Of a DNA stretch of 64,000 bases, positions 11,211 to 18,073 are shown in pieces (positions within the stretch are counted from its first letter, which is position 1; every line of letters starts with the position of its first letter). The DNA lies in NCBI RefSeq assembly GCF_017875955.1, contig NZ_JAGINK010000001.1:1712001-1776000 (forward strand), given 5' to 3'. This stretch comes from Pseudomonas sp. BP8 (GTDB taxonomy: Bacteria; Pseudomonadota; Gammaproteobacteria; Pseudomonadales; Pseudomonadaceae). The translations under genes and the position numbers were made by a program. A model generated the notes under the pieces. The model was not told the origin of the DNA, made no database searches, and saw nothing but the letters and a program-made list of their open reading frames with translations.

Positions 11211-11240
11211 TTGGCTTGGCTTGGCTTGGCTTGGCTTGGC
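11211..11240. repeat. Pentanucleotide microsatellite (TTGGC) x6
   Basis: Six perfect head-to-tail copies of TTGGC lie in the outer left part of element A. The corresponding position of element B (27636-27690) has eleven copies of the complementary unit (GCCAA or CCCAA). The tract is therefore part of the element and varies in copy number. Confidence 0.9.
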
Positions 11241-11258
11241 TGGCTTAGGCATTGTGGG

Positions 11259-11452
11259 GGTCACTTTTTTTCTTGGAAAAAAGTAACCAAAAACCGCCTG
11301 CTCCTGCATCCGGCCCTTCGCTGCGCTGCGGGTCCCCTCGCTCCGGTCTTGCTCCGGGAGGACCGCGCTGTACGGCCCATCCTGGGCCTCAGCGCTTTCC
11401 GGCCATCCATGGCCTCCACCTCCCTGCGCAAGACCTCCACTCGGCCTCCTGA
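11259..11452 (+). repeat. Left inverted arm of element A
   Basis: The arm opens with an imperfect palindrome at 11259-11288 (GGTCACTTTTTTTC...AAAAAAGTAACC). It continues through several small palindromes: GGCCCATCCTGGGCC near 11379 and GGCCATCCATGGCC at 11401-11414. It ends in CCACTCGGCCTCCTGA. The same sequence is present inverted at 11843-12060, direct at 25948-26137 and inverted at 27378-27576. Compared with those copies, this one lacks roughly 58 bp (GGCTTATCCATTTGATGTGG and the segment next to it) just outside the palindrome. Confidence 0.85.
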
Positions 11453-11842
11453 CGTCGCGAAGTTACGGGTGGCGCCTGGGCTGGCGTTGTCTTCGATAGT
11501 GGCAGGTGTGGTGGATATTCGGGCCTCTTCGCGGGACAAGCCCGCTCCTACAGGATTTGCGCCGAATTCAAAATTTGCGCAATCCCTGTAGGGGCGGCGG
11601 TGCGGCGATCCGACATGCCCCGCGAAAAGGCCGGTACTGCGCCGAATTCAAAATCTGTGCAATACCTGTAGGAGCGGGCTTGTCCCGCGAAGAGGCCGGT
11701 ACTGCCAATGCAAATCGCAGGGCGCAGCCCTGCCAGCCACCCCACAAATCCGCTGGTAAATAAACAAAAGCGAGAGCGCAGCGATTCGCCCGCCGTTGCC
11801 CTGGCGGTTGATCTTGATCTGGCTCTTGATCTACCAGCGACT
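11453..11842. repeat. Core unit of element A (three REPs, reverse orientation relative to B)
   Basis: Read on the minus strand this matches one tandem unit of element B: an X part (11706-11842, including TTTACCAGCGGATTTG and CAGGGCTGCGCCCTG), REPs, then a Y part (11453-11520). REPs are at 11522-11554 (plus), 11585-11633 (minus, interrupted by about 20 bp of unrelated sequence) and 11665-11699 (minus). The spacer GCCGAATTCAAAATNTG is duplicated between them, so an internal duplication added the third REP. Confidence 0.8.
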
Positions 11843-12112
11843 TCAGGAGGCCGAGCGCAGGTCTTGCGCAGGGAGGTGGAGGCCATGGATGGCCGGAAAG
11901 CGCTGAGGCCCAGGATGGGCCGTACAGCGCGGTCCTCCCGGAGCAAGACCGGAGCGAGGGAACCCCGAAGCGCAGCGTAGGGGCCGGATGACGGAGCCAA
12001 GACCTTTTTGGTTATTTTTTGGCTGGGCCGGCACACCGGGCGTTTGCCAAAAAGTGACCCGCCGTAAGGGCGGAAGGGGCCAGTGGCGCCACCACATCAA
12101 ATGGATAAGCCC
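11843..12112 (-). repeat. Right inverted arm of element A
   Basis: This is the reverse complement of the left arm, starting at TCAGGAGGCCGAG and running past CCGCCGTAAGGGCGG (a small hairpin at about 12059-12073) to CACATCAAATGGATAAGCC. The terminal palindrome differs from the other copies. Here the stem is GGTTATTTTTTGGC (12010-12023) against GCCAAAAAGTGACC (12046-12059), with a 22-nt loop. Pairing is thus kept although both the loop and the inner stem changed. Confidence 0.8.
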
Positions 12113-12272
12113 CCAACCCACAAGCCCCAGCCCCATCGCCCCCCCCAATCCGCGAAAAACCTTCATTTTGTGCGACTCAAGCTCGTGCCAGCCCACCCCC
12201 AGAGTCTTTCTGTTTCAGGCCATTTCAAGTAAGCTCGATAAATTCATAGGATGATTGGGTGATTAACCCCAC

Positions 12273-12923
12273 ATGGCAACCGAACTTGTCCGGCGTTCTC
12301 TGGTAGAACTCGCAGTAGACCAACTCCGCCAACGCATTCTCGAAGGCGTCTGGGCAGTCGGCCAACGCCTGCCCACCGAGCCAGAACTGGCCACCGAACT
12401 CGGCATCAGCCGCAACACCGTGCGTGAAGCCATGCGCGTATTGGCCTTCAGCGGCCTGGTCGAAGTCCGCCAGGGTGACGGCAGTTACCTGCGCACCCGC
12501 GTCGATCCGCTGCATGCAGTACTGGCGATGTCCCGCTGCTCGCCCGAGCAGGCCCGCGAAACCCGGCACATCCTCGAAGCCGAGGCCATCGGCCTGGCAG
12601 CCCTGCGCCGCACAGAGGCCGACCTGCACGGCCTGCGCGAGGCACTCAAAGGCAGCGCTGCGCATTTTCACGCCAACCTCGATGCCTATGTCAGCTGCGA
12701 CCTGGTGTTTCACCAACGCCTGGTGGATGCCGCGCACAACCCGGCACTGAGCGAGTTGTACCGCTATTTTTCCGGCGTGGTGGCCGCCGCCCTCGAGCAC
12801 AACATGAGCAAGGTCCCGCGCTGCCAGTCGGTGTTCGACCTGCACGGGCAGATCCTCGAAGCCATCGAGCAACGTGATCCGGAGCGGGCCAAGTGTCTGA
12901 GCCGGACGCTCATCGAATCCTGA
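12273..12923 (+). CDS. GntR/FadR-family transcriptional regulator
   Basis: The 216-residue protein has an N-terminal winged helix of GntR type (residues 8-72: LAVDQLRQRILEGVWAVGQR, LPTEPELATELGISRNTVRE, VRQGDGSYL) and a C-terminal FCD all-helical ligand domain (about 90-210). The ligand is unknown. It lies 13 nt before an MFS exporter gene of the CynX type and probably controls it or shares its transcript. The ATG at 12273 follows the end of repeat element A by about 125 bp. No GntR-type palindromic operator could be fixed by eye. Confidence 0.88.
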   Translation: MATELVRRSLVELAVDQLRQRILEGVWAVGQRLPTEPELATELGISRNTVREAMRVLAFSGLVEVRQGDGSYLRTRVDPLHAVLAMSRCSPEQARETRHILEAEAIGLAALRRTEADLHGLREALKGSAAHFHANLDAYVSCDLVFHQRLVDAAHNPALSELYRYFSGVVAAALEHNMSKVPRCQSVFDLHGQILEAIEQRDPERAKCLSRTLIES

Positions 12924-12936
12924 CAACGAGAAGGTC

Positions 12937-14217
12937 ATGAACGAATTACGCACACCCAAGCAAACTGCGCATGAAGCGCAACTCGACGAGCTGCTGATCG
13001 ACGCCGAAGCCGATGACGAACAGGTGCAACAGCAGCCTCCTGCGGTACCGCGGCCCTGGCTGCTGTTGCTCGGCCTGGTCTTGGTGGCACTGAACCTGCG
13101 CCCGGCGCTGTCGAGCATGTCGCCAGTGCTCGGCCAGGTATCCGAGGGGCTCGGGCTGAGCGCTGCCCAGGCCGGTCTGCTGACCACCCTGCCAGTGCTG
13201 TGCCTGGGTCTGTTCGCCCCGCTGGCGCCGGTGCTGGCGCGGCGCTTTGGCAGCGAGCGGGTGATCCTCGGGATTCTCCTGACCCTGGCCCTGGGCATTG
13301 TCGTGCGCAGTGCCTTTGGCGCGACCGGGGTGTTTCTGGGCAGCCTGATGGCAGGCGCCAGTATCGGCATCATCGGGGTGTTGCTGCCGGGTATCGTCAA
13401 GCGTGACTTCCCCCGCCAGGCCGGCACTTTGACCGGGGTCTACACCATGGCGTTGTGCCTGGGCGCGGCGATGGCGGCGGGGTCGACCGTGCCGTTGAGC
13501 GAGCAGCTTGGCGGTAGCTGGGCATTGGGCCTGGGCTTCTGGATGATCCCGGCGTTGCTGGCCATGCTGATCTGGCTGCCGCAGGCGCGCCAGGGCCACG
13601 GGGCGCACAAGGTGGCCTACAAGGTGCGCGGGCTGTGGCGTGATCCACTGGCGTGGCAGGTGACCCTGTATATGGGCCTGCAATCGTCGTTGGCGTACAT
13701 CGTGTTTGGCTGGTTGCCGTCGATTCTGATCGGCCGTGGCCTGAGCCCGACCGATGCCGGGCTGGTGCTCTCGGGTTCGGTGATCGTGCAGTTGATCAGC
13801 TCGCTCAGCGCCCCTTGGCTGGCCACCCGTGGCAAGGACCAGCGGCTGGCGATCGTCATCGTCATGCTGGTGACCTTGGCCGGGCTGTTCGGCTGCCTGT
13901 ATGCGCCGATGTCCGGTTTGTGGGGCTGGGCAGTGCTGCTCGGACTGGGGCAGGGCGGGACCTTTGCCCTGGCGCTTACCCTGATTGTACTGCGCTCCAA
14001 AGATGCCCATGTGGCGGCAAACCTGTCGAGCATGGCCCAAGGGGTTGGCTACACCCTGGCCTCGATGGGGCCGTTTGCCGTGGGCTTGGTGCATGACCTT
14101 ACCGGTGGCTGGACGGCGGTGGGCTGGATCTTTGCCGTGCTGGGCGTGGGCGCTATCGTGTTTGGCCTTAAGGCGGGGCGGGCATTGCATGTGCAGGTCA
14201 GCAGCGAGCGGGTTTAG
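12937..14217 (+). CDS. CynX/NimT-type MFS transporter
   Basis: This 426-residue membrane protein has a hydrophilic N-terminal tail of about 45 residues (many Asp, Glu and Gln) and then the hydrophobic segments of a major facilitator. Family signs are LVLVALNLRPALSSMSPVLG in the first helix, LLTTLPVLCLGLFAPLAP in the second and a second-half motif GLGQGGTFALALTLIVLR. CynX/YycB relatives transport cyanate or nitroimidazole-like compounds, but the substrate here cannot be told. An FCR/GntR regulator gene 13 nt upstream suggests small-molecule control. Confidence 0.85.
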   Translation: MNELRTPKQTAHEAQLDELLIDAEADDEQVQQQPPAVPRPWLLLLGLVLVALNLRPALSSMSPVLGQVSEGLGLSAAQAGLLTTLPVLCLGLFAPLAPVLARRFGSERVILGILLTLALGIVVRSAFGATGVFLGSLMAGASIGIIGVLLPGIVKRDFPRQAGTLTGVYTMALCLGAAMAAGSTVPLSEQLGGSWALGLGFWMIPALLAMLIWLPQARQGHGAHKVAYKVRGLWRDPLAWQVTLYMGLQSSLAYIVFGWLPSILIGRGLSPTDAGLVLSGSVIVQLISSLSAPWLATRGKDQRLAIVIVMLVTLAGLFGCLYAPMSGLWGWAVLLGLGQGGTFALALTLIVLRSKDAHVAANLSSMAQGVGYTLASMGPFAVGLVHDLTGGWTAVGWIFAVLGVGAIVFGLKAGRALHVQVSSERV

Positions 14218-14374
14218 CGGTTGTCTCTGACGGCCTGTCGCGGGGCAAACTCGCGCTTGCAGGTTTTATGTCAGTCATGTGGGGTGCAAGGTGCATTCAT
14301 GACGCAAATGGGCATGGCATCTTGCCCCGGCGCAGATTATCGTTCCGCTCTCGATACCCGGACGGACCCCAGCC

Positions 14375-14845
14375 ATGAGCGATGCCAACCAAGCCCTGAT
14401 CACGCGCTTCTACCAAGCCTTCCAGCGCCTGGACGCCGAGGCGATGGTCGCCTGCTACAGCCCGGACATCGTCTTCAGCGACCCCGTCTTCGGCACCCTG
14501 CGTGGACAGGACGCGGGTGACATGTGGCGCATGCTCACCACGCGTGCCAAGGATTTCAGCCTGACTTTCGACCAGGTCCGCGCCACTGCCGACAGCGCGA
14601 GCGCGCACTGGGTGGCGACCTACCTGTTCAGCCAGACCGGCCGCATCGTGATCAATGACATTCAAGCGCGTTTCGTGATTCGTGACGGACTGATCCGTGA
14701 GCACCACGATCATTTCGACCTGTGGCGCTGGTCACGTCAGGCGCTGGGCCTGCCGGGCGTACTGCTGGGATGGACACCGATGCTGCAGAACAAGGTCCGC
14801 CAGCAAGCGTTCAAGGGCTTGCGGACGTTCCAGCAGGCGCGCTGA
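14375..14845 (+). CDS. SnoaL/ketosteroid-isomerase-like (NTF2 fold) protein
   Basis: The 156-residue protein fits the SnoaL-like NTF2 fold: an N-terminal helix ALITRFYQAFQRLDAEAMVA, then YSPDIVFSDPVFGTLRGQDA and a strand-rich C-terminus ending in REHHDHFDLWRWSRQALG. Members act as isomerases, hydrolases or unknown ligand binders; no reaction can be assigned. A 157-nt space separates it from the MFS gene and holds nothing I recognise. It lies 29 nt before the GIY-YIG gene. Confidence 0.75.
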   Translation: MSDANQALITRFYQAFQRLDAEAMVACYSPDIVFSDPVFGTLRGQDAGDMWRMLTTRAKDFSLTFDQVRATADSASAHWVATYLFSQTGRIVINDIQARFVIRDGLIREHHDHFDLWRWSRQALGLPGVLLGWTPMLQNKVRQQAFKGLRTFQQAR

Positions 14846-14874
14846 GCGGTTAAGCTGGCGCGTCTTCCTGATGC

Positions 14875-15237
14875 ATGAATGAAACCGTGAGCGAGACTCC
14901 CCTCAACCTGCCTTGCAAGCCGTGGTACGTGTACCTGGTGCGCGCTGCCAATGGATCGCTGTATTGCGGCATCAGCGATGACCCGCAGCGGCGTTTTCTC
15001 AAGCACCAGAAAGGGCAGGGCGCGCGCTATTTCAAGACCAGTCCGGCACAGGCGCTGGTCTATGTCGAGCAGTGGCCGGACAAGGCCGAAGCACTGCGCC
15101 AGGAGCGCTTGGTAAAGAAGCTGCGCAAGTCGGCCAAGGAGGCACTGGTGGCCTCCTATCAAGGTAGTGCAAGCGTCGCCGAAATCAGTCCGTGCGACGC
15201 TTCAACTGATCGATCAGCTGCGTTGGCAGCCCTTTGA
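14875..15237 (+). CDS. GIY-YIG domain protein
   Basis: The 120-residue protein is a small stand-alone GIY-YIG nuclease-fold protein of the COG2827 kind. It shows [18 protein letters not shown] with the Tyr-Tyr/GI signature (residues 17-34), then the arginine in [10 protein letters not shown], and a conserved Glu in [20 protein letters not shown]. Members are often annotated as endonuclease-like, with no proven role. The last 53 nt overlap the 3' end of convergent yejK, and the C-terminal tail ([21 protein letters not shown]) comes from that overlap. Confidence 0.85.
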   Translation: MNETVSETPLNLPCKPWYVYLVRAANGSLYCGISDDPQRRFLKHQKGQGARYFKTSPAQALVYVEQWPDKAEALRQERLVKKLRKSAKEALVASYQGSASVAEISPCDASTDRSAALAAL

Positions 15238-16192
15238 TGATCAGCGTGCCCGCCTCTTCGTCGTATTCGACCTTCGACCCGAGCAGGTGCGCTTCGAAGC
15301 TGATCGACAAGCCTTCGGCGCGCCCGGTGAAGCGGCGGAACTGATTGAGCGTGCGCTTATCCGCAGGTATCTCCGGCGACAGGCCGTAGTCCTTGTTGCG
15401 GATGTGGTCGTAGAAGGCCTTGGGGCGTTCCTCGTCGATCAGGCTGGACAACTCCTCCAGCCCCACAGGCTCGCCCAGCTTGGTCTGGCTGGTGGCGTAG
15501 TCGACCAGGGTCTGGGTTTTCTCGCGGGCAGACTCTTCTGGCAGGTCTTCGCTCTCGACGAAGTCGCTGAAGGCCTTGAGCAGGGTGCGTGTCTCGCCGG
15601 GGCCGTCGACACCCTCCTGGCAGCCGATGAAGTCGCGGAAGTACTCCGAGACTTTCTTGCCGTTCTTGCCCTTGATGAACGAGATGTACTGTTTGGAGGC
15701 CTGGTTGTTCTTCCATTCCGACAGGTTGATCCGCGCCGCCAGGTGCAGTTGACCGAGGTCGAGGTGGCGTGACGGGGTGACGTCGAGTTCGGCGTTCACC
15801 GCCACGCCATCACTATGGTGCAGCAGGGCGATGGCCAGGTACTCGGTCATGCCTTGTTGGTAATGGGCAAACAGCACATGGCCACCAGTGGACAGGTTGG
15901 ACTCTTCCATCAGCTTCTGCAGGTGCTCGACGGCGATCCGGCTGAAGGCGGTGAAGTCTTTTTCGTCGCCCAGGTACTGTTTGAGCCAGCCGCTGAACGG
16001 GTACGCGCCGGATTCTCCATGGAAGAACCCCCAGGCTTTGCCTTGCTTGGCGTTGTAGCTGTCGTTGAGGTCGGCCAGGAGGTTTTCGATGGCGTCCGAA
16101 GCGCCCAGCTCGTGGTCTCGTGCATGGAGCACGGCGGGGCTGCCATCGGGCTTCTTGTCGATCAGGTGAACGATGCAGTGACGGATTGGCAT
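15185..16192 (-). CDS. yejK: Nucleoid-associated protein YejK/NdpA
   Basis: This is a 335-residue member of the 37-kDa nucleoid-associated family. It starts at the ATG at 16190-16192 ([20 protein letters not shown]); upstream frame to 16330 is not homologous. Family features include [41 protein letters not shown] and [20 protein letters not shown]. Its exact function is not settled. It is divergent from hupN, another nucleoid protein, across 406 bp, and convergent with the GIY-YIG gene. Confidence 0.93.
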   Translation of the reverse strand: MPIRHCIVHLIDKKPDGSPAVLHARDHELGASDAIENLLADLNDSYNAKQGKAWGFFHGESGAYPFSGWLKQYLGDEKDFTAFSRIAVEHLQKLMEESNLSTGGHVLFAHYQQGMTEYLAIALLHHSDGVAVNAELDVTPSRHLDLGQLHLAARINLSEWKNNQASKQYISFIKGKNGKKVSEYFRDFIGCQEGVDGPGETRTLLKAFSDFVESEDLPEESAREKTQTLVDYATSQTKLGEPVGLEELSSLIDEERPKAFYDHIRNKDYGLSPEIPADKRTLNQFRRFTGRAEGLSISFEAHLLGSKVEYDEEAGTLIIKGLPTQLIDQLKRRTD

Positions 16193-16598
16193 GGGAAATC
16201 TCGGCGGTGTTGAGGCACACGTGGCAGTTGGCCACAGGGTGCTGTGCAAAGTCGCTAAGTTTAACCCAGAGATCGGGTGATGCAGTGGCCAGAAGTTGGC
16301 GTAAATGCCTGTTGTTGATTTTTTGTTCAATTTTCGATGTTTTCAGGCCAAACCCCCGAAAAACCTGCATAAAGTCATCGTTGGCAGCGGATATTTATCC
16401 GTTCCTGTGGTAGCTTTGCGCCGTCTTGCGCCCCTTGAATGGCGCATTGCTGGCAGTTCGCTTGCGTCGTGTCGAACCAAACACCGATTTGCGTATCTAC
16501 ATACGCGATTGGCGCGGCCCGCCGGATTGTTTCGGGCTGGCCCGATAACGACGTAGCACGCTGCATAACCTCTGAATTTTTAGGGAAGGAACACCACC
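16193..16598. other. Intergenic region between divergent yejK and hupN
   Basis: This 406-nt non-coding space holds the promoters of both nucleoid-protein genes. It is more AT-rich than its surroundings near 16300-16400 (TTGTTGATTTTTTGTTC). A ribosome site (GGGAAGGAACACC) precedes hupN. I found no REP, no clear operator and no small gene. Confidence 0.6.
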
Positions 16599-16880
16599 AT
16601 GGCACTGACCAAAGACCAACTGATTGCCGACATCGCCGAAGCAATCGACGCGCCGAAAACCACCGCTCGCAATGCACTGGAGCAACTGGGCCAGATCGTT
16701 GCCGATCAACTGGAAAACGGCGCTGAGATCACTCTGCCAGGCATCGGCAAGCTGAAAGTCTCCGAGCGTCCTGCCCGTACCGGCCGTAACCCTTCGACTG
16801 GCGCTGCCATCGAAATCGCTGCCAAGAAAGTCGTCAAGTTCGTACCTGCCAAGGTCCTGACCGACGCCGTCAACAAGTAA
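16599..16880 (+). CDS. hupN: HU-family DNA-binding protein
   Basis: This 93-residue basic protein is an HU homologue that bends and compacts DNA. It shows the HU pattern MALTKDQLIADIAEAIDAPK, the core GAEITLPGIGKLKVSERPAR, and the arm TGRNPSTGAAIEIAAKKVVK with the intercalating proline in RNPSTG. P. putida has three HU genes; the position next to yejK and rlmF and the sequence fit hupN. A terminator follows at once. Confidence 0.93.
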   Translation: MALTKDQLIADIAEAIDAPKTTARNALEQLGQIVADQLENGAEITLPGIGKLKVSERPARTGRNPSTGAAIEIAAKKVVKFVPAKVLTDAVNK

Positions 16881-16897
16881 TTGTCGACACTGCAGTG

Positions 16898-16933
16898 AAA
16901 GCCGCGCCCGGCTTGCCCAGGCGCGGTTTTTTT
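16898..16933 (+). terminator. Terminator between hupN and rlmF
   Basis: CCGCGCC (16902-16908) pairs with GGCGCGG (16920-16926), followed by seven T residues. It overlaps the convergent rlmF stop codon at 16932, and the A residues at 16898-16900 make it weakly bidirectional. Confidence 0.85.
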
Positions 16934-17888
16934 ACGCCTGCGTTTTGCCTTGGCGCTGGGCGTGCCAGGCTTGGCGGGCGGCGTCGTCATGGAAGCTCCA
17001 GGCGACCAGGCGGCTTTGTTTCTGGCCCTGGCCCATCTCGATGATGCGCACGGCCTTGGCGCCGGTCTTTTTCAGCGCGGCTTCGATCCCTGGCAAGTTG
17101 CTCGCCTTGGACACCAGACTGGTGAACCACAGCACCTGTTGGGCGCAGGCGAGGCTTTCGGCGATCAGCTGGGTGACGAAGCGGATCTCGCCGCCTTCGC
17201 ACCACAGCTCGTTGTTCTGACCGCCGAAGTTGAGCACCGGCAGCTTGCGCTTGGGGTCCTGTTTACCGAGGTTCTTCCACTTGCGCTGGCTGCCACGGGT
17301 GGCCTCGTCGCGCGAGCTGTGGAAGGGCGGGTTGCTCAGGGTGATGTCGAAGCGCTCATCCGCCTCGAGCAGGCCGTTGAGGATGTGCTTGCTGTTGGCC
17401 TGCTGACGCAGGCTGATGGCCTTGTTCAGGCTGTTTGCCTGGACGATGGCCTTGGCCGCGGCCAGGGCCTGCGGGTCGATGTCCGAGCCGAGGAAGCGCC
17501 AGCGATAGTCGCTGTGGCCGAGCAGCGGGTAGATGCAGTTGGCGCCTACACCGATGTCCAGTGCGCGCACCTGTGGGCCACGGGGGATTTCCCCAGCGTT
17601 GTCTTCGGCGAGCAGGTCGGCGAGTACGTGTATGTAGTCGGCGCGGCCGGGAATCGGTGGGCAGAGGTAGTCAGCCGGGATATCCCAGTGCTGGATGCCG
17701 TACTGGGCCTTGAGCAAGGCGCGGTTGAACACCCGCACGGCTTCGGGGTTAGCGAAGTCGATGCTGGGGTTGCCGTGGGGGTTGGTGATGGTGAAGCGGG
17801 CCAGGTCAGGGTGGGCCTTGATCAGCGCGGGGAAGTCGTAGCGGCCCTGGTGGCGGTTTCTCGGGTGCAGGGTGGGTTTCTGGGTCAT
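16932..17888 (-). CDS. rlmF: 23S rRNA (adenine-1618-N6)-methyltransferase RlmF
   Basis: RlmF uses S-adenosylmethionine to methylate A1618 of 23S rRNA. The 318-residue protein has the SAM motif [16 protein letters not shown] (about 109-124), an acidic turn [11 protein letters not shown] and the catalytic N6-adenine motif NPPFH at 186-190. The N-terminus [17 protein letters not shown] is typical of the family. It is convergent with hupN, and a REP pair separates it from valS upstream. Confidence 0.94.
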   Translation of the reverse strand: MTQKPTLHPRNRHQGRYDFPALIKAHPDLARFTITNPHGNPSIDFANPEAVRVFNRALLKAQYGIQHWDIPADYLCPPIPGRADYIHVLADLLAEDNAGEIPRGPQVRALDIGVGANCIYPLLGHSDYRWRFLGSDIDPQALAAAKAIVQANSLNKAISLRQQANSKHILNGLLEADERFDITLSNPPFHSSRDEATRGSQRKWKNLGKQDPKRKLPVLNFGGQNNELWCEGGEIRFVTQLIAESLACAQQVLWFTSLVSKASNLPGIEAALKKTGAKAVRIIEMGQGQKQSRLVAWSFHDDAARQAWHAQRQGKTQA

Positions 17889-17940
17889 GGCAGACTCCGG
17901 TAGAGCGTCGCTGCTGGCGGGGGCCGCTGTGCAGCCCTAT

Positions 17941-18040
17941 CGCGAAGCAAGGCCGCCCCTACAGGAAAGGCGTGTCTACCAGAGCCTCTGGCGAACGACG
18001 CGTTCCCCGTGGGAGCGGCCTTGTGTCGCGAAACGAGGGC
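17941..18040. repeat. Inverted REP pair between valS and rlmF
   Basis: A plus-oriented REP at 17941-17965 (CGCGAAGCAAGGCCGCCCC...) faces a minus-oriented one at 18007-18037 (GTGGGAGCGGCCTTGTGTCG). They belong to the GTGGGAGCGGCCTTG subtype, different from the GCGGGCTTG subtype in elements A and B. They lie between the valS stop and the rlmF start. Confidence 0.8.
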
Positions 18041-18073
18041 AAGGCCCTCGCCGGTCAGGTCAGCAGTGTCAGA

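Larger units (their letters stand above)
11187..12147. repeat. Composite repeat element A (non-coding, inverted arms, one core unit)
   Basis: This roughly 960-bp block fills the hisC-gntR space and has no credible gene. From left to right: an outer part with CGCGGATTG and six TTGGC pentamers, a left arm (11259-11452), a core (11453-11842) holding REP sequences, and a right arm (11843-12112) that is the inverted copy of the left arm. A purine/G-rich tail ends near CCAATCCGCG at about 12147, which mirrors the outer CGCGGATTG. The same architecture recurs in element B at 25888-27712, with four core units in the opposite orientation. No transposase gene is present. I recognise the REP parts as P. 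putida-type REPs; the arms and the core flanks I do not recognise as a named element. Confidence 0.85.

Noticed and set aside
11548..12036. Open frames within elements A and B (also 25878-26351, 26532-26921, 27107-27628)
   Set aside because: They pass through REPs and arm palindromes. The same DNA is open in several frames on both strands and their starts and ends differ between copies, so they are by-products of GC-rich repeats and not conserved proteins.
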